Below are positions 25,796 through 39,900 of a DNA stretch of 64,000 nucleotides, one piece after another. The position numbers were made by a program, and so were the translations under genes. This stretch comes from Clavelina lepadiformis (Eukaryota; Chordata; Ascidiacea; Aplousobranchia; Clavelinidae). Under the pieces are notes generated by a model that saw only the letters and a list, made by a program, of their open reading frames with translations, was not told where the DNA came from and made no database searches. The DNA lies in contig NC_135241.1 of the NCBI RefSeq assembly GCF_947623445.1, positions 21,516,501 through 21,580,500 on the forward strand, given 5' to 3'. Each line of letters starts with the position of its first letter. Within the stretch, counting starts at the first letter, position 1.

Positions 25796-26962
25796 TCTCC
25801 TATCCTGTCCGCGGTTGCTACAACAATTCTGTCTTCACTCTTCAAAGTTTAATTCATAGAACATTGCCCGTCGGAGTTGGGAAATTATTATAAAAGTATA
25901 TTCCTTTGTTAACACGCAAACACAAACGATGTCAGAAAATAACAGACGCGTTTTCGTAATATTCTGCGAAAAATTATTTAAAACTTTTATGAGCAATAGT
26001 GATGTAAATCACCACTTTTCTCAAGCGGCAAGCCCATATAGATCCCTTACAAGGCTAAACAGTATTCTTTAGGCTTGCTGCCTAAAAATAGAACGATGTA
26101 CATTGTACAGTGATTCTACTAAAACTCATCATGTGCTGGCTGCTGTCATAAAACCGTAAATAAATTGGTCAACACAGTACACAAAGAATAGCCTTGGGAA
26201 AGAGCAATAACGCCTAGAAATAAATTTTTCGCTGTTCTAAGCTTGGCTGTGTCAATAATTTCCACGGTTTGTGTCGTTCGGTAGCACCCTAAATAGAGTT
26301 ATTAAAACAGCGAGAAAATCGTGGCTCAGCAACCTACCTGTCTATCGCTACTAGCGCGTCTAAAGTGTGCCTAATATTTCTGGCTGGAAGAAGCGGTTCT
26401 GAGACTGCACGCTTCGCTTGATTCGTCATTATGGCCTTCTGGTGGAACTACTCGAGTTTGCGAAAGCTATTTTTGGCGATACGTCACATACAAACATTTT
26501 CAGTGCTAACCACACGCTTTGTTTGAAAAAGTAAGACTTCATACAACAGCTTCCAATACCACTCGTTGTTTTTGCAGCGTTAGGAAAGCTTTTCAAGGTT
26601 CGATTAATATTTTATTAATACAACAAAGTGTCACACTCGAAACGGCAAAAACCGAATTTTTTAAAACAGAATACAGACGCAGGTTCAAATTGAGCAACCA
26701 ATAGTTAACTTTCGTCAATGAATGAGCAAAAATGGAAGGATTTCTCTATACTCCCGTTCACCCAACCCTGTTTGCTACCTTACGTATTATAAGAAGTTGC
26801 GTGATTTTTAGCTACGTAGGCTACGACGAAATTGCGCTGACGTTCACCTGTTCGCACGTAATACGCTTAGGTATGTCACCTACGCATTATACCATTCTGT
26901 ATGTTGCTTACAAGTTTAGGTTTACGCAAATGAATTATAGAAGTTAAAATTACCACAATTTA
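25796..26962. other. Intergenic, nothing recognised
   Basis: AT-rich sequence upstream of the GPCR and downstream of the armadillo-like gene. It should contain the GPCR promoter. No coding, RNA or repeat structure could be supported. Confidence 0.45.
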
Positions 26963-27754
26963 CTATTCTTTCATCTCGGTTATTATTAACAGTTTCGAAC
27001 GATGTAAAGTATTTTCAGCTGTTTTATCAATCACAGTTCCTACACTGAGTTTCTTTTCCGCTTTTAGAGGAGATTCCATAGACGGACGCAGTGAGTTGGA
27101 TTCGCTTGTAGGTACTGAAAGGTTTTTCGTCGTAACTTTAATAGGTTCCAGGCCTGTCAATTTCAGTAGAATGTTTGCATAATTTCGTGAAAACCCAGTC
27201 CATTTCGATTGTGACGCGTTCCGGATGCTTTCATGGATAACTGTGTCTTTCTTTATCACTTGCAGACTTCGGATGTTGTCTAAAACCAAGCAATATAGGC
27301 AATACACCGCCCATAACTGCAGGGCGTCGTCGGATTTGACGATTATGTCTCCTACTAACAGCAACAAGCCCTCTGTAAAACATTCGTTCTGGTGATCTGC
27401 GTGATTAATTGTAATGTTGCCCAGCGATTTAAGGATGGCTAGCTTTAAATCCGCCCTTAAGCCCGCCCGATTCAACAGCTCGGCGTACTTTGGAATGAAA
27501 GCACCAGCACATTTGTTTGCCGGCGGTCCACCGGTATAGGCTAAGTAACCTATCTTTTCAATGGCTTTCGCCAAAGTCGCAGGAGAAATTAGATCTTCGT
27601 CAAAGAGTTCAAAATTCTTGGCAGCCCGTGATATATCACGTTTGTAAAGATTTTTTTCTGCATCAAAAAGCGTGTCATCCTCCTCTTCAGATGAGAGAAA
27701 CTTGAGAACGTTTCCGAGTCTCCGAGACAAACGTCTAGCGAAGGAATTAAACAT
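26963..27754 (-). CDS. Armadillo-like helical protein (ARMH2-like?)
   Basis: A single-exon frame of 263 aa. An N-terminal basic/amphipathic segment and an acidic patch (residues about 22–27) precede a series of helices with ARM-like spacing (for example the region around GYLAYTGGPPA, LKLAILKSLGNI, and LQLWAVYCLYCLVLDN). The tail (about 205–263) is polar and probably disordered. The helical region resembles armadillo-like helical domain proteins such as ARMH2, but this is recognition of pattern, not a proven match. No catalytic motif. It is transcribed head to head with the polycystin gene, with 244 bp between the two start codons. Confidence 0.6.
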   Translation of the reverse strand: MFNSFARRLSRRLGNVLKFLSSEEEDDTLFDAEKNLYKRDISRAAKNFELFDEDLISPATLAKAIEKIGYLAYTGGPPANKCAGAFIPKYAELLNRAGLRADLKLAILKSLGNITINHADHQNECFTEGLLLLVGDIIVKSDDALQLWAVYCLYCLVLDNIRSLQVIKKDTVIHESIRNASQSKWTGFSRNYANILLKLTGLEPIKVTTKNLSVPTSESNSLRPSMESPLKAEKKLSVGTVIDKTAENTLHRSKLLIITEMKE

Positions 27755-27998
27755 TTTAAAAAGGGAATGTTTCCACTACTGGGACAAAAATATAATTCGT
27801 AATGAGTTGACTTTATCTCAATTTCTAATCTTGCAAATAAAACATTTTGTTGTTATTGACGGATATCACTTTTCTATGACGTCATAATAGCTTACATTAC
27901 TACTGATGATACGTTAAAATATTGATCGAAAATTGTGATAATTTTCAAGATTTTTTAAAAGGCACAGGACAAAAAAAAGAAAACTACGCCTGGACGCC
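27755..27998. promoter_or_regulatory. Putative bidirectional promoter with a CRE
   Basis: The 244 bp between two divergent start codons must drive both genes unless a distant upstream exon exists. A perfect palindromic CRE (TGACGTCA) lies at 27877–27884, at the midpoint. Other perfect copies occur at 18101, 23232, 25093, 44921 and 49799, so the motif alone is weak evidence. Confidence 0.5.
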
Positions 27999-30900
27999 AT
28001 GTCCCTGTGGTTATTAATTTCTATTGTTGCACTGCCAGCTAGTGGTAAGTTTATTAGATATTATGCTGCCACTATTTTTCTATAATGTATCATTGAGTAG
28101 AATAAGACATATTTCTTGATTAAGCGTATTTGCAATACCAATATACGCATATAGAGAAAGGTTGTCACTATGTCATCGGAAAAATCTTACGTTTGAAGCT
28201 TTCTTTTCAGATTTTTGTTAATCTAATTAAAATATTGCGGTATAGTCATCTAAATCTCATCTAAATTTACCTTTTAACATAATTTTAAGTTTATTTAAAC
28301 CTTCAGTAGCTAAAACCAAACTTCTACATAGGCTACAATACATTCTGCTAACTAAATCACTTATCTTAAACAACACGCTGCGTAAACTAATTAGGAAGAA
28401 ATATTTAGTTTAGTAACGAAAACACAAATATTGTATCCTTTGTTCTTAGCTTTCACCCCCGTGCTTTCTCCTGTTACCTGGTTATCCATCACGCTGAAGA
28501 ACTCAGCAATAAACTTTGAGACAAAAGTTGACACAAATACAAGTGGTGGACATCTGAATGTAGATTTGATAAAGGACAAGGTATATCTTATTACCGGTGA
28601 AACTGATGGCGAAGGCGTCAAATGGTTTTGGGTGGAAAATGTCTCGAAAATAGAAGTAGATAAAAATGTCTTTTATTTGCAAGTGGGCGACAATAATGGT
28701 CAAAAGGATTTTAACATAACTTTAAGCAACACAGTTTCAACGTTCAAAGCGACTTTATCAGTGAAAAATGTTGATTTTATTAAAAAAGTTGGAAATGATT
28801 TGCTGGAAGAGGTCGCATTGTTCAATGATAACCCCCAAAAAGTTAACGAGAAAGTTAGTTTTGTGGCGATTGTTCACAGCAGTGAAGAAGCTATTTTAAG
28901 TCAAGCCAGCAACATAACATTTGAAATCTTCTTAGAAGCAAACAACGTGGTTATAGATAATCTGTCAAAGCAGGGATCGCAATTAGATTGTTTCAGAAGT
29001 ATTGAGCGAGATCCTCATTCTTTAATTTCGAAAAGTGAAAATCCAATCGAAAGCTTTGAAAAGACAAAGGAAAAGGCAGAATTTCCCTATTATTGTACTG
29101 TCGCTTTTGACTACACTTTTCCCAATCCTGGCCTTATTTCTGCTTCCATCGACGTTTGGCAAAAGGTAAGGCAAATTTTTAGTTGTTGTTTTACAAAAAG
29201 TTTGTTTATTTATAATTTCCGCTTTCTTGAGTAACTCCTCGTTGATACAGACATCAATCAACAAAGTTTCCAATAACCATTGGCAATAATTAGTTAGGCA
29301 CTGTTTCGTTCCAAATTTAATAATAACATCAGATTTGGTTTACGTTGTTGAGAGGTTTGAAATATTATGCTAATTTTCAACCTGAATTGACATGCTATTT
29401 TTTCCAAACCCCAAATCGATTTAAAAATGAATTCACTAATTCAGTCAAACCCAAGCTCTCACTTTTCATGAATAAAAGTAAATTTTGTTAACTTTTAATA
29501 AATCAAACCAAAATTGTTGGAAATAGGCGTAACTCGCATTTTAAAGTTGGGGTTGATTTGTTTGATTGTAGTGTTTCTAGTGTAGGACTATAGGCAGGGT
29601 TGCCATACCGTCCTTATTTATAAGATTTGTCCTTATTTTAAAGGTCCGTGTCTTAGAAAATAAGTTTGTCCTTATTTCTAAGAAATGTCCTTATTTTCAC
29701 TTTCGTCCTTATTTTTAGGGCGGATGTGGGCACTTTTGTCCTTATTTTGGGCATTTTGTCACCTTACGATACCATTTTGTACCAAAGAGATACCAAAATT
29801 ATGAACATGCAGATAGTGTCTTGTTTTTTTTTTTTTTTTTTTAGGAACATTGCTTGCTTTCTCTTGTTGTACACTGTTTAAGGTGTTATTCTTCGTTCGT
29901 TTTCTAGTCGTCCTTATTTTTGAGTTGAGACTGATGGCAACCCTGACTATAGGGTATGGTTAGTCCATGGTTAGCCTATGCTAATTTGGAACAAAATTTT
30001 GTTCCCAAAATTGTTTCATGAAACAAATTTTTGTTCCGAAAACGGAAAAATTGTTTCTGAAACAATATTTGTTCTGAAAATTGTTTCGATATTCATTTCA
30101 TGAATGGTAATTAAAAGCAAATTTTGTTCCAAGAAAAAATATACCATAAATATACCACAAGATACGTCATAACCACTAAGAGGCGTTAAAAGCGTTGACA
30201 ACGGTCGTCTGCTTCTTGGTCAAAAGATGGTAGCCTACTGGTAACCTATGTCGCAGATGTACCGCGAACCGGTAAGCTACTAATGTTTGGGGGAAAATAG
30301 AAGTTTTCAAAGGAAACAATCTTATAACTACATGGAAACTCTTAAATCTGAGGGAAAAAAGCGTTATAACGAAAAACTATTCATTTCTGGCCTGAAAGAA
30401 TGTCCGTACAAAATACCTGCAGATTGCTTTAAAAATGACATGAATGAATGGCCAAACTTGGAGTATGCCGATATTTATGATCACTTAATTCAGAAAAATG
30501 CAAAGACTGCAGATGATGATACTTTTTGCCTAATTTCATGCTACTGCAACCTGGCCTCTACATAATGTGTTGGCAGCGTGATCAGCTTCTATTTCACCTG
30601 GTGCCAGTCACCGAATTTAGAAAAACTATATCGGTAGACGGCTTGCTGGTTATGGAGTTGGTGTTTGCTTACTTCGGTAAACGGCAACCGGTGACGTAGA
30701 TAGGCCTACTTGCTTTTCCGGCTGCAGTTTACTGACATAGAAAAATATTAATATGGTAAACGGCAATTATAATACCGGTAGTCAGTGAATTAAAATGTTT
30801 GCTAATTTTCAACTTAAAACAACGTATTAATTTTTCCAAAGAGTAATTTAACTTAAAACTAATCTCCTCTGACCCAAATTGTTACTTTTAATGATTAAAT

Positions 30901-33900
30901 TAATAGCTAGGCTGCGAATTGAAATAGACACTATTTTCAAACTTAAAATCACCGTTTTCCAATGTCTAAATTAACTAAAAACTAATTCTCTCCGATCCAA
31001 ACTCTCACTTCTAATGACTAATTCATATATATAAAAGATGAATTTGAATAAAAGAGAAAAAAGTCAAACATTAGCAAGATTCAAACCGAAGACCTCCAGG
31101 CTCCAGTATTTGAGCCCCGTCGTTAACCACTACGTTACCACATTGCTTTCTTCCCCTCATCTAAATTGAGAGTGATGAACCCATCAGCATCAGTATGTTG
31201 TTAAGACTTTCCTCAGTTTGAGGATAAAGATTGTGATACCATATCGTACTTATGAAGTTGGAAAAATAAAAGTATTGTTTTCAATTTTCATGTATTCAAA
31301 ATATTCACTACTATCTACATAGTTTTTAACTCTTATCCAACTATTGGTATATTTTTATTAGACTACAAAGGTGAAAGGAAAGAGTGCAGTATGCATCACT
31401 GCTAATTCACTATGTCCACCACCATCTATAAAGATAAGTGGCATAGCCAAACACACTGTGATACCAAGTCAGTCATCAGTCTTAACATACAAAGTAAATG
31501 ATGAGATCCAGCTGAATGCAATTGTCAATCGCAATGAGTGTTTGGATCAAGGTTCTAATGTTCTATCTGCTTTGCATGTCATCCAAATGAAGGAGCTCCA
31601 ATTAAAATTGAATTCTCCCATAGCATACTGGCTATTAAAAGGCAAGCAAGATGTTTAAAAAGTTGCTTAATATTGTAAAATTGATCCTTATTGTTGGGTT
31701 TTACAAGCAAACTAGCTTAAATATATTCAACAGTTTGCTTGTAATGGTTTTAGTATGACCATCATGTTGCAGTTAAAAAACAATAACTGTTTGAAATATG
31801 TTTGAACATACTTTTCTAGGTGTAACAACTGTCCACATTCCATTCATTTCCAATCCAGCATTCGGCTCAAGCAGTCTTTATTTGCCTTCTGGCAGCTTGG
31901 ATCCAGGGAGTTATTTTGCTGTGTTCTCCTTAACGGAGCAACCATACTGTGGTCCTGATTCCTACTTTGTTGCTGATGTGGTGAAACTCCAGATTAATCC
32001 GAATCCCTTGAACGCAATCATAGGTACAACAGCTTAGTGGCTATGGTTTTGAATCGACTATGTGGTCTTTGCTTAGAGTTTGTTTTTGCCATTAACAATT
32101 ACTCCTTTTTTGCTGTATCTCTTACAGTCGGAGGATCGTTTGTGGAATGGCCAATATTGCAACTGAATGCTTTTAAGCTGAATGGTTTAAAATCTCTTGA
32201 ATTTTGGAGTCCATTTAGTGGTATAGTGATCAAATGGTTATGCCATCGTCCATGGCAAGCAGAGGATTTTAGGAGAATGTTACAGGAATTAAATGAAAAG
32301 AAATCTTTAACTGGTATTGTATATTGCTAAATAACTGAATTAAAACTGGATGAAGACAGAGAACTGGAACCACTTGACTACCTGACCTATCAACATAAAA
32401 CAATTTTTATTTCACAGTAATTCAGTCTAATAAAGGAGGCTGTTTCAAAAAAGGCTTTTTACTTAGAGATGAAGATTTAGAAACAAATCCACTAGAGGCC
32501 TGGGATTTACGTGTTATTTATTTAAACAAAACACAGTTTTTACGTGATGATGGAGATTACATTATTACTATATTACTGTTACGTGATTCCACAAGCGATG
32601 TCGCCCTTTTTCATCAAACGGTGAAGGTTACCTTTCGTATCGGCCCAGGTAACCCTGGCTAAACATTTTGCTCTTAATGGTCTTCATGATTTGGTCTACT
32701 TTACTTTATGGCATTTTTCCTGGTTTCTAGCTGTTTATGTCTTTCTCACCTTTGATTCCACCAGGCGTGACCGCTGGAATTGAATGCGTTGAAAACTGTG
32801 GTAAGCCTGTTGTTAGAAGTAGACTTTTACGCTTGCGTGTTCTGTGTGGAGGTTGCAAGCGTTTAAAACTGAAAACACATCAGAATCTTGTGTACAAATG
32901 GTTGCTGACAACACCTAGTGGTGAAATCTTAGCAAAGGTAAAGTGTACATTTTTATATAGTTTCCAATTTTACTGTGTTAATTCAATTTCTTCCGTCACC
33001 ACAATCTTTTGTCGCTCTGTCTTTCCAGTATTGCTCTATTTTGTCATTTTATGTTTGCAGTGATAGTTATTTTGTTATAGAGCAAGGTTGAAAGATACAG
33101 AAATAATTCTGATAACACATATGTGGTTGTTCCGAGTGATTTTAAACATGTTGGTCAGATTAGTGCAGAGCTAGAAATGATGATCGATGGAAACCCTGGT
33201 CAAAGTTAGTATTGTTATAATGGTACGCCAACACTGTCTTGCTATTGTAACGTAGATTCTGTATAGTTTCCATTGGGATTTCAAATTTATACACAAATTT
33301 ATGACTTTATCTTGGAACGTATTTAATGCAGCTTTATCTTCTGCACACTACATATTTGAGCTAGCCCCAGGACCATCAACTGGACTTTGTAATATTCAAC
33401 CAACCTCCGGTGTTGCGATGAAAACAACGTTTTCAATCCAGTGCTTTAACTTTGGTGACAATGAATATGTTACATATAAAGTTTACTTATCTGATGATGT
33501 GCTACCAGGCCTTAGTTCAGACTTGCAAGAAACTGTTGTTTATGATGGAGCAGATAACACAATTAAAGGTCCTTTTTTCTAACGTTTAATGTTATGTATT
33601 TTAAAAGTGGATAGTCACAGACTCACAGGTAAATCATGTTAATATTCAAATATTCAAATATATTCAGAAAATGGCCATGTCTTCATCGATTCTACTACTT
33701 CAACATTAATGCAGTAATGCATGTACTTTTTATCACAATATGAAGCAATTTGTAATCGTTTGTAAAATATGAACTGTTATTGTTTGAATTTTAAGATTTA
33801 TTGCTTCCTCCTGGGAGGAGTGAGTTTGGCTATCGATTAAAAATTCGCATTGTTGCTACAAACACTCACGGAGATGCTTCATTTACTGTTGTTTATTGCC

Positions 33901-36900
33901 AAGTAGCTCAACCAGCTTCAGAAGATATCTTGTCACTGTTAGGTTCTGGTGTACTGGGTGGGTTACATTTACGATTATTGAAAGAATGTAAATTTTTGGT
34001 CTTGTTCCCTGCAAACCTGTTGATTTCATTAACGGAAAGGTCTCGATTTGTTTATTTACCTATTTTAGTTTTATTAGAATGCATATTTTACTTTTTTTTT
34101 CAGAAAAGAATTCACTGCTTAAACAGTTGATAAAAACTGGTTACATAAACGGACCAATTCCATTCATTACTTCTGCGACTGCTGTGATGAAAGCAAGCCC
34201 ACCTGATTTAAGTGAGGTTCGGTACAATGGTTAACATTCATATAATGTTAACTTCAGCTTCAGGAAATCTCTGCAGTATTCATAAAGTATACAAAATGTA
34301 GAGTATAGATACCAGATAGACAATGACAATTCCAAGATAGGAATCATTTGTGGGAATTATTGACTTATTATGATGTAAATTATAGTATTTGATATTTCAG
34401 ACATCTCTGCGTCAGTTTATGTGATAGCCGGTGTGACCATGGCGGAAGAACTGAAGAAGCTAAAGCCAAATAGTCTAAGTGATGCAGCGCGAATCTTTCA
34501 TGCTGTTGCAGATATATGTGAATGCATGAAAGGTTTCGCTCCGTTTGTAGAAGGATTACATGCTGAGTCCATAATAAATTCAACTAGATGGATTGTTGAG
34601 TCTTTGACTGCCAGTATAAGAGATGTGCCAGTAGCTTACATCTCCATAAACTACCCTCATGTAAAAACACTTCTAGTGTCAGCCATGAATGTTTTCTCTG
34701 AATTAACTCAGCTTGCCAGTGAAACTCCATCAGTCAGTGTAGCTGAGCAAATGGAATCCTTTAAACAACGAGAGAAAGTTTTACGGATGATGGACAAGCT
34801 GAACAAAATCAGTAAAAATTTTAAAGAAGTGTCAGTCACTGAAAATGAGTTAGTAGAGATAATACATCCTGTCCACAATAATTCAAACATGAATCCGAAA
34901 TCTACCACCAACAAAGGCCTGGTCGTTACGAATTCTTTTGTGAACGATACTGAAGATGAAAAATCAGTAGCTGTGTCAACGTTTTATTACAACCCATTCA
35001 AAGCTAAGATTGCTCAAAGGAGCGTAAGGAATTCCAGTGAAATTAATCTTCCTGTAGTTGGCATGTCAGTGCTCAGGATGGGAAATGGATCAACAAACGC
35101 ATCCTCGACCACGAGTCCGAAACTTCATCAGAAAGCCCCTAGCGATTTCAAATTGTTTCTTCCCCTGAAAGCATTAGCCGGACAGCATGATGATGTCATA
35201 GAAACCGAAGCAATTACCTCAATTTACCTTCCCCCACCCTGTCATAAAAATACATTGGACTTGAAAGAGATAATTGAGTCGCGGGAAAATTCGCATCAGC
35301 ACATAGCAAACTTTCAAAAAAAATGTGGTTCAGCTTTATTAGAAATTAATTTGGATTCAGGAAAACTTGAAGTTGAGAGCAGAAAAAGATCACTTTCTGC
35401 GAAGAAGCGATCTGCAGATGACGAACCTGTGGCATTCCTTGTGTTTCGTGTAAAGCGTCCTTGCCGTTTCCCAAATCTTCCCTGCATTGGAGTCAATTTT
35501 GTCAAGTCAACAAAGCCCTCTTCATCCTGCTCTGGTGGAAATTGTGACGATGAATACGAAGTGATTCATTTTGTCGCTCTTCCGAAACAGAGATTTGTTG
35601 ACGAAGGCGTTGCTGAAGACCCATGGAGCATTCCAATCACTAATAATCTTCTTAAACATAATACAGAAGATAAACATTCGACCGTTGTCCTACTTGTTGA
35701 AGACTTGCAAGGAGATCCCCTCTATGAAAAAAGGAATACTTTTGATGTGGAAAATCATCAAAAAGTATGAAAATTTACAATTTTCACCACTGTTGAAAAT
35801 TATTTCCTTGGAATAGTTAGAGATGCCTGGCTACCGTGAATATGCATGAGTTTTATGTATGTTCTCTCTTTAGGGATCACGAGAAGTGACCGTGAACAAA
35901 CTCACCGGCGACAACTGGTAGTGGACAACTGACCGGCAACAAATTGGCTGGCGATCAAATTAACCGGCGACAAATTGGCCGTCAAAAGGTCAAAATTCTA
36001 ATTCACTATCTAGTCGCTATCTAGTCACTATCCAATTTAGTATGTGTATTGCAGTCAAGGTTGCCACTCGTAGAGTTTTTTGGCCCCTTGTAGGGTGTAG
36101 GGTGACCCTACGGGTTTTTCACCTTTATTCATAGATTTCCTATTGTTACATGCATTTTCCCGGTCTAGACGAGTTGTTTGATGAGATTATGAAACAATGC
36201 GTTGTAGCCTATCTCATGTTGTAACAATGGACTCATTGCAATAACAATGGACACTTTAGTTAAGTAAATTGTCAGATTGAAGCTGTACGTATCATACGTA
36301 TCATTACATATCATATACTACCATCAACTTAAACACAATAATTCAGCACTTGCACGGTCAATTTACCTCCCGGTCAATTTTCATTCCGGTAAGTCTGTTC
36401 CCGGTTAGTTTGTTCGCGGTCAATTTACATCACAGTCAGTTTGTTCGCGGTCAATTTACGTCACGTTCAGTTGTCCCCGGTGAGTTTGTTCGCGGTCATA
36501 TGTCGTGGAACCCTCTCTTTAGCAATACTACTACTAGTTTTCTACTTTGTTCACTTATTACTTGGTAGGTTATTATAAACATGTTGCGAGCTGATTGCTT
36601 TGCTTGGATCAACAATCTTGAGGAATGGAATTCCGCCAATTGCAGCGCCGGAACTTTTGTAACAAATGGAAGGTTATTGTGCAAATGTAAACAAGACTTA
36701 CCAGATGGACTTGAGGTAAAGAGTAAAATTAAACAAATGTTGTAAGTGTATGCATAACTGTTATCTACAGCATTTATAATGAAAGTATTTTGATGGGATG
36801 CTTTACGGCATTATTTTACAAAAGTTTTCCCACCACAAATTCTTTTGAAAATATTTGTGGTCTCCACAAGCACAGAACACTCTACGAAAAATTCCTCCAA

Positions 36901-39900
36901 AAAGACCTTCACAAATATTCTTCTAAAAGAAATTTTGAGACTTATTAAATTTAAAATTTGTATGAGTTGTACGCTATAATATCGCCCAGCTACACATGTA
37001 AAACTTACACCAGTTTTGCTCCCCTATTTAACCTTAGGCAATCATGTGCTGTAACAAAAAAACGTCTTTGTGCCTTACAATGCATTTGATAACTCAACCG
37101 TACTTGTATTGTTATGTTGCAATAACCATGAAGTAAAAGCCATGCTGATTTGTCTCATCAACTGGCTGTGATAAAAAATATTTGCACCAATAAACAGTTT
37201 GCACTAAACTTTCTTCATACTAAAGGGCATTCCATAGCAAAATGATTAATAACATATATATGTATTTGTTTGAAGAACATAGTGTCTACTGTCTGAGCTA
37301 ATTTCGTTATTTGTTTGTTATTTTTTGAGATAACAAGTACTAGTTATGCTTTGGCGACCACAAAAACACTTTGAGTAAACAAAAATTTCAAATTAAAAAG
37401 TTTCGAGTTAGTGTTAGTTATTTGCATGCATTTCATTGGGTGGTTCATGGGACCAGTGAAGTTATGTTGAGCCAAATATGTCAAGTTAAACCAAATGCAG
37501 TTATCAAAACTTTTCTCTACAATGAAAAGGCTTAGTAAGATCTCACAGACGAAACACAACCACATTGTGTAATGTTGCAATTTATATTTTCAGATTCCGC
37601 TGATGTTTGCTGCCAGCTTGATAATTTTACCCAATGCAATTAACTTCTTAGACATGGGTTCATTACTCTCAAAGCTCTACAACAATGCCTACATTGTTCT
37701 TACTGTTATGATTTGGTGGTTTGTCTTCCTTCCCGCCTTTGCGTGGTCTCGGAGGTGAAGATGTTTAACATCACTTTTGTTCCATGCAACAGTTTTCTTT
37801 GCTGTCATTTTTTTGCCAATCAAACCATAGGATCCTTGGTAGCTTTCGTTCGTTTTTTTGGGCAATAATTATGCATATTATTATGCTTAAAGATGGTGGA
37901 AACACTTTTTAAGTTTTGTTGTCCATAGACAGGACAAATTGGACCAACTCAAGAGGAAAATTGTAATCCCTTCTGATAGTGATCCTCGAGATAGTTTTTT
38001 GTATGAGGTTGTTGTGTTCACTGGTGTCATGAAAACTGCTGGGACATCGGCGAATGTCACAATTGTTCTTGAGGGTGAGAATGGCGTATGTAGCTTGCCA
38101 CATGTCATCAGCAATTTGTCGTCAGGATTACTGCAACGCGGTTCGGTCGATACTTTCCTTATAACGTCAAGTAACAACCTTGGCCAAGTTGCATCTGTCA
38201 AACTATGGCACGACAACAAGGGTACCTTCATTTTTGTGTGGATGTATTATTTGTGAATGTCATTTTTTAACGTTTGATTTTTTCGAGCGAAAACTCAAAT
38301 TGTCTAAATGCAGTAGGTCAGCTCTAAAGGCCACGTGGTAATTATGTGTATATAAATGAAGAATGTCTTGTTGAAGGCTCCAATCCAGCCTGGTATTTGG
38401 AGCGGGTAGCAGTGTATGATCTTCAGGCCAAAACAAAACCATCCTCCTGCTCATTTTTCGTTGGATGGCGCTGGTTGGCACTGGATGTTTTCCCCTTTTC
38501 TTGTGAGCTGAAGATGAATAGAGCTACTAGGGAAGATTTAATCTCTTTCCAGACTCTTTGGAGAATCGGCTTTGTGAAGGAGGTTCAAGATGCCAACATC
38601 TGGACCTCTGCGTTTCACAGGTAAATGTCACCATTTCAGTGCTATCGAATATAAGTTAAGTTAACATAATCAGTGTCTTCTAGCGATATGTGTAATATAT
38701 AACTTGTAACTACCTTATTTACAATTACAAGAATTTGTAGGCCTGCATGCAGCACTTTCTCGTGCACTCAGCGCATTGCATGTTGCTCAGTGGCTGTGTT
38801 TGGTTTTATGTTGGTGAGTATCATGTTTTATGGCTCAACTGGAGTGGATACTTATCGTGCTTCTGTGGGCTATGTTACGCTTGATCTATCCACAGCTGTA
38901 TCAAGCGCCGAAGCTGCCGTACTCATGATGCCCGTCAATTATTTTGTTAACTATGTTTTTAGGTAATTAACGCCTGGCGTTGGACGATTTGATCCATGAT
39001 AATCAAATAGAGTCTATGCTGCTGTAGAATAGCTTTGAAAAAGTTCATATAACAATCAATAATAATGAATATTGTAGTAGAGTGTTTACATATTCAAAAC
39101 AACTTATAAAAATTATTTTATATAATTTCCTAAAGACTTTGTGTTCAGTGTTTGTTTAAATTTACATAGACATCTTCCGCCAGACGAGTTATCGCATCAA
39201 AGCCGTTCATCAGTTGAGATCACAAAGAAAGATACCACAGATAAAAGCAATGTATCGATTGTCATTGAAGACTGTAATGAGTGGCCTCATCCTTCAGGAA
39301 TAGGCACAATGGATTTGACTGTACATCACATACATGCCAAACCAAGTTGGTTGAAAACACCAAATATGTATCTCAACCATCCTTCTGAAAGAAGCATAAT
39401 AACTGGATTGAATGTGGAGGAACAGCACAACTCTCGCAGCGAAAATAGTGAGGAAATTATTCCTGCAGTACTTTCCAGGGAAGATTCTTCTCCTGTTTCT
39501 TCAGATCAGAGTGATACAGAAGTATGGTATGATGCAGTGACAGACTTACAGGAATCAAGAGACGTTTTTGCTCATGTGCTTGTGGATTTGTCAAAAATTC
39601 GAAATTTTGCTGCCAAGAATCTTAGTAGCTTTAGGTAAATGTCGTAAATGAACAATGGTAGTCTCAAATCAACGTCTGTTAGTGTTACACCGACTGTTCT
39701 AGTACAGTCTTCACTGCGTAACTGTTGCTTGAGTCTATATATTGACAATTTGTCATACAATATGCAGACAAGCAGAAGAATTCAAACATGAAGAACCTTC
39801 GGATTTTTCTCAGACGAACGTGTCGGTTCATTCAACCTGTATACCAAAAAGTGTTTTAAATACGAAGAGTGATGAAATGTGTGGAGTCCTCCTCTGTGAA

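Noticed and set aside
31073..31147. Functional tRNA gene
   Set aside because: Stem mismatches, irregular anticodon arm and adjacent repeat sequence favour a SINE or pseudogene.
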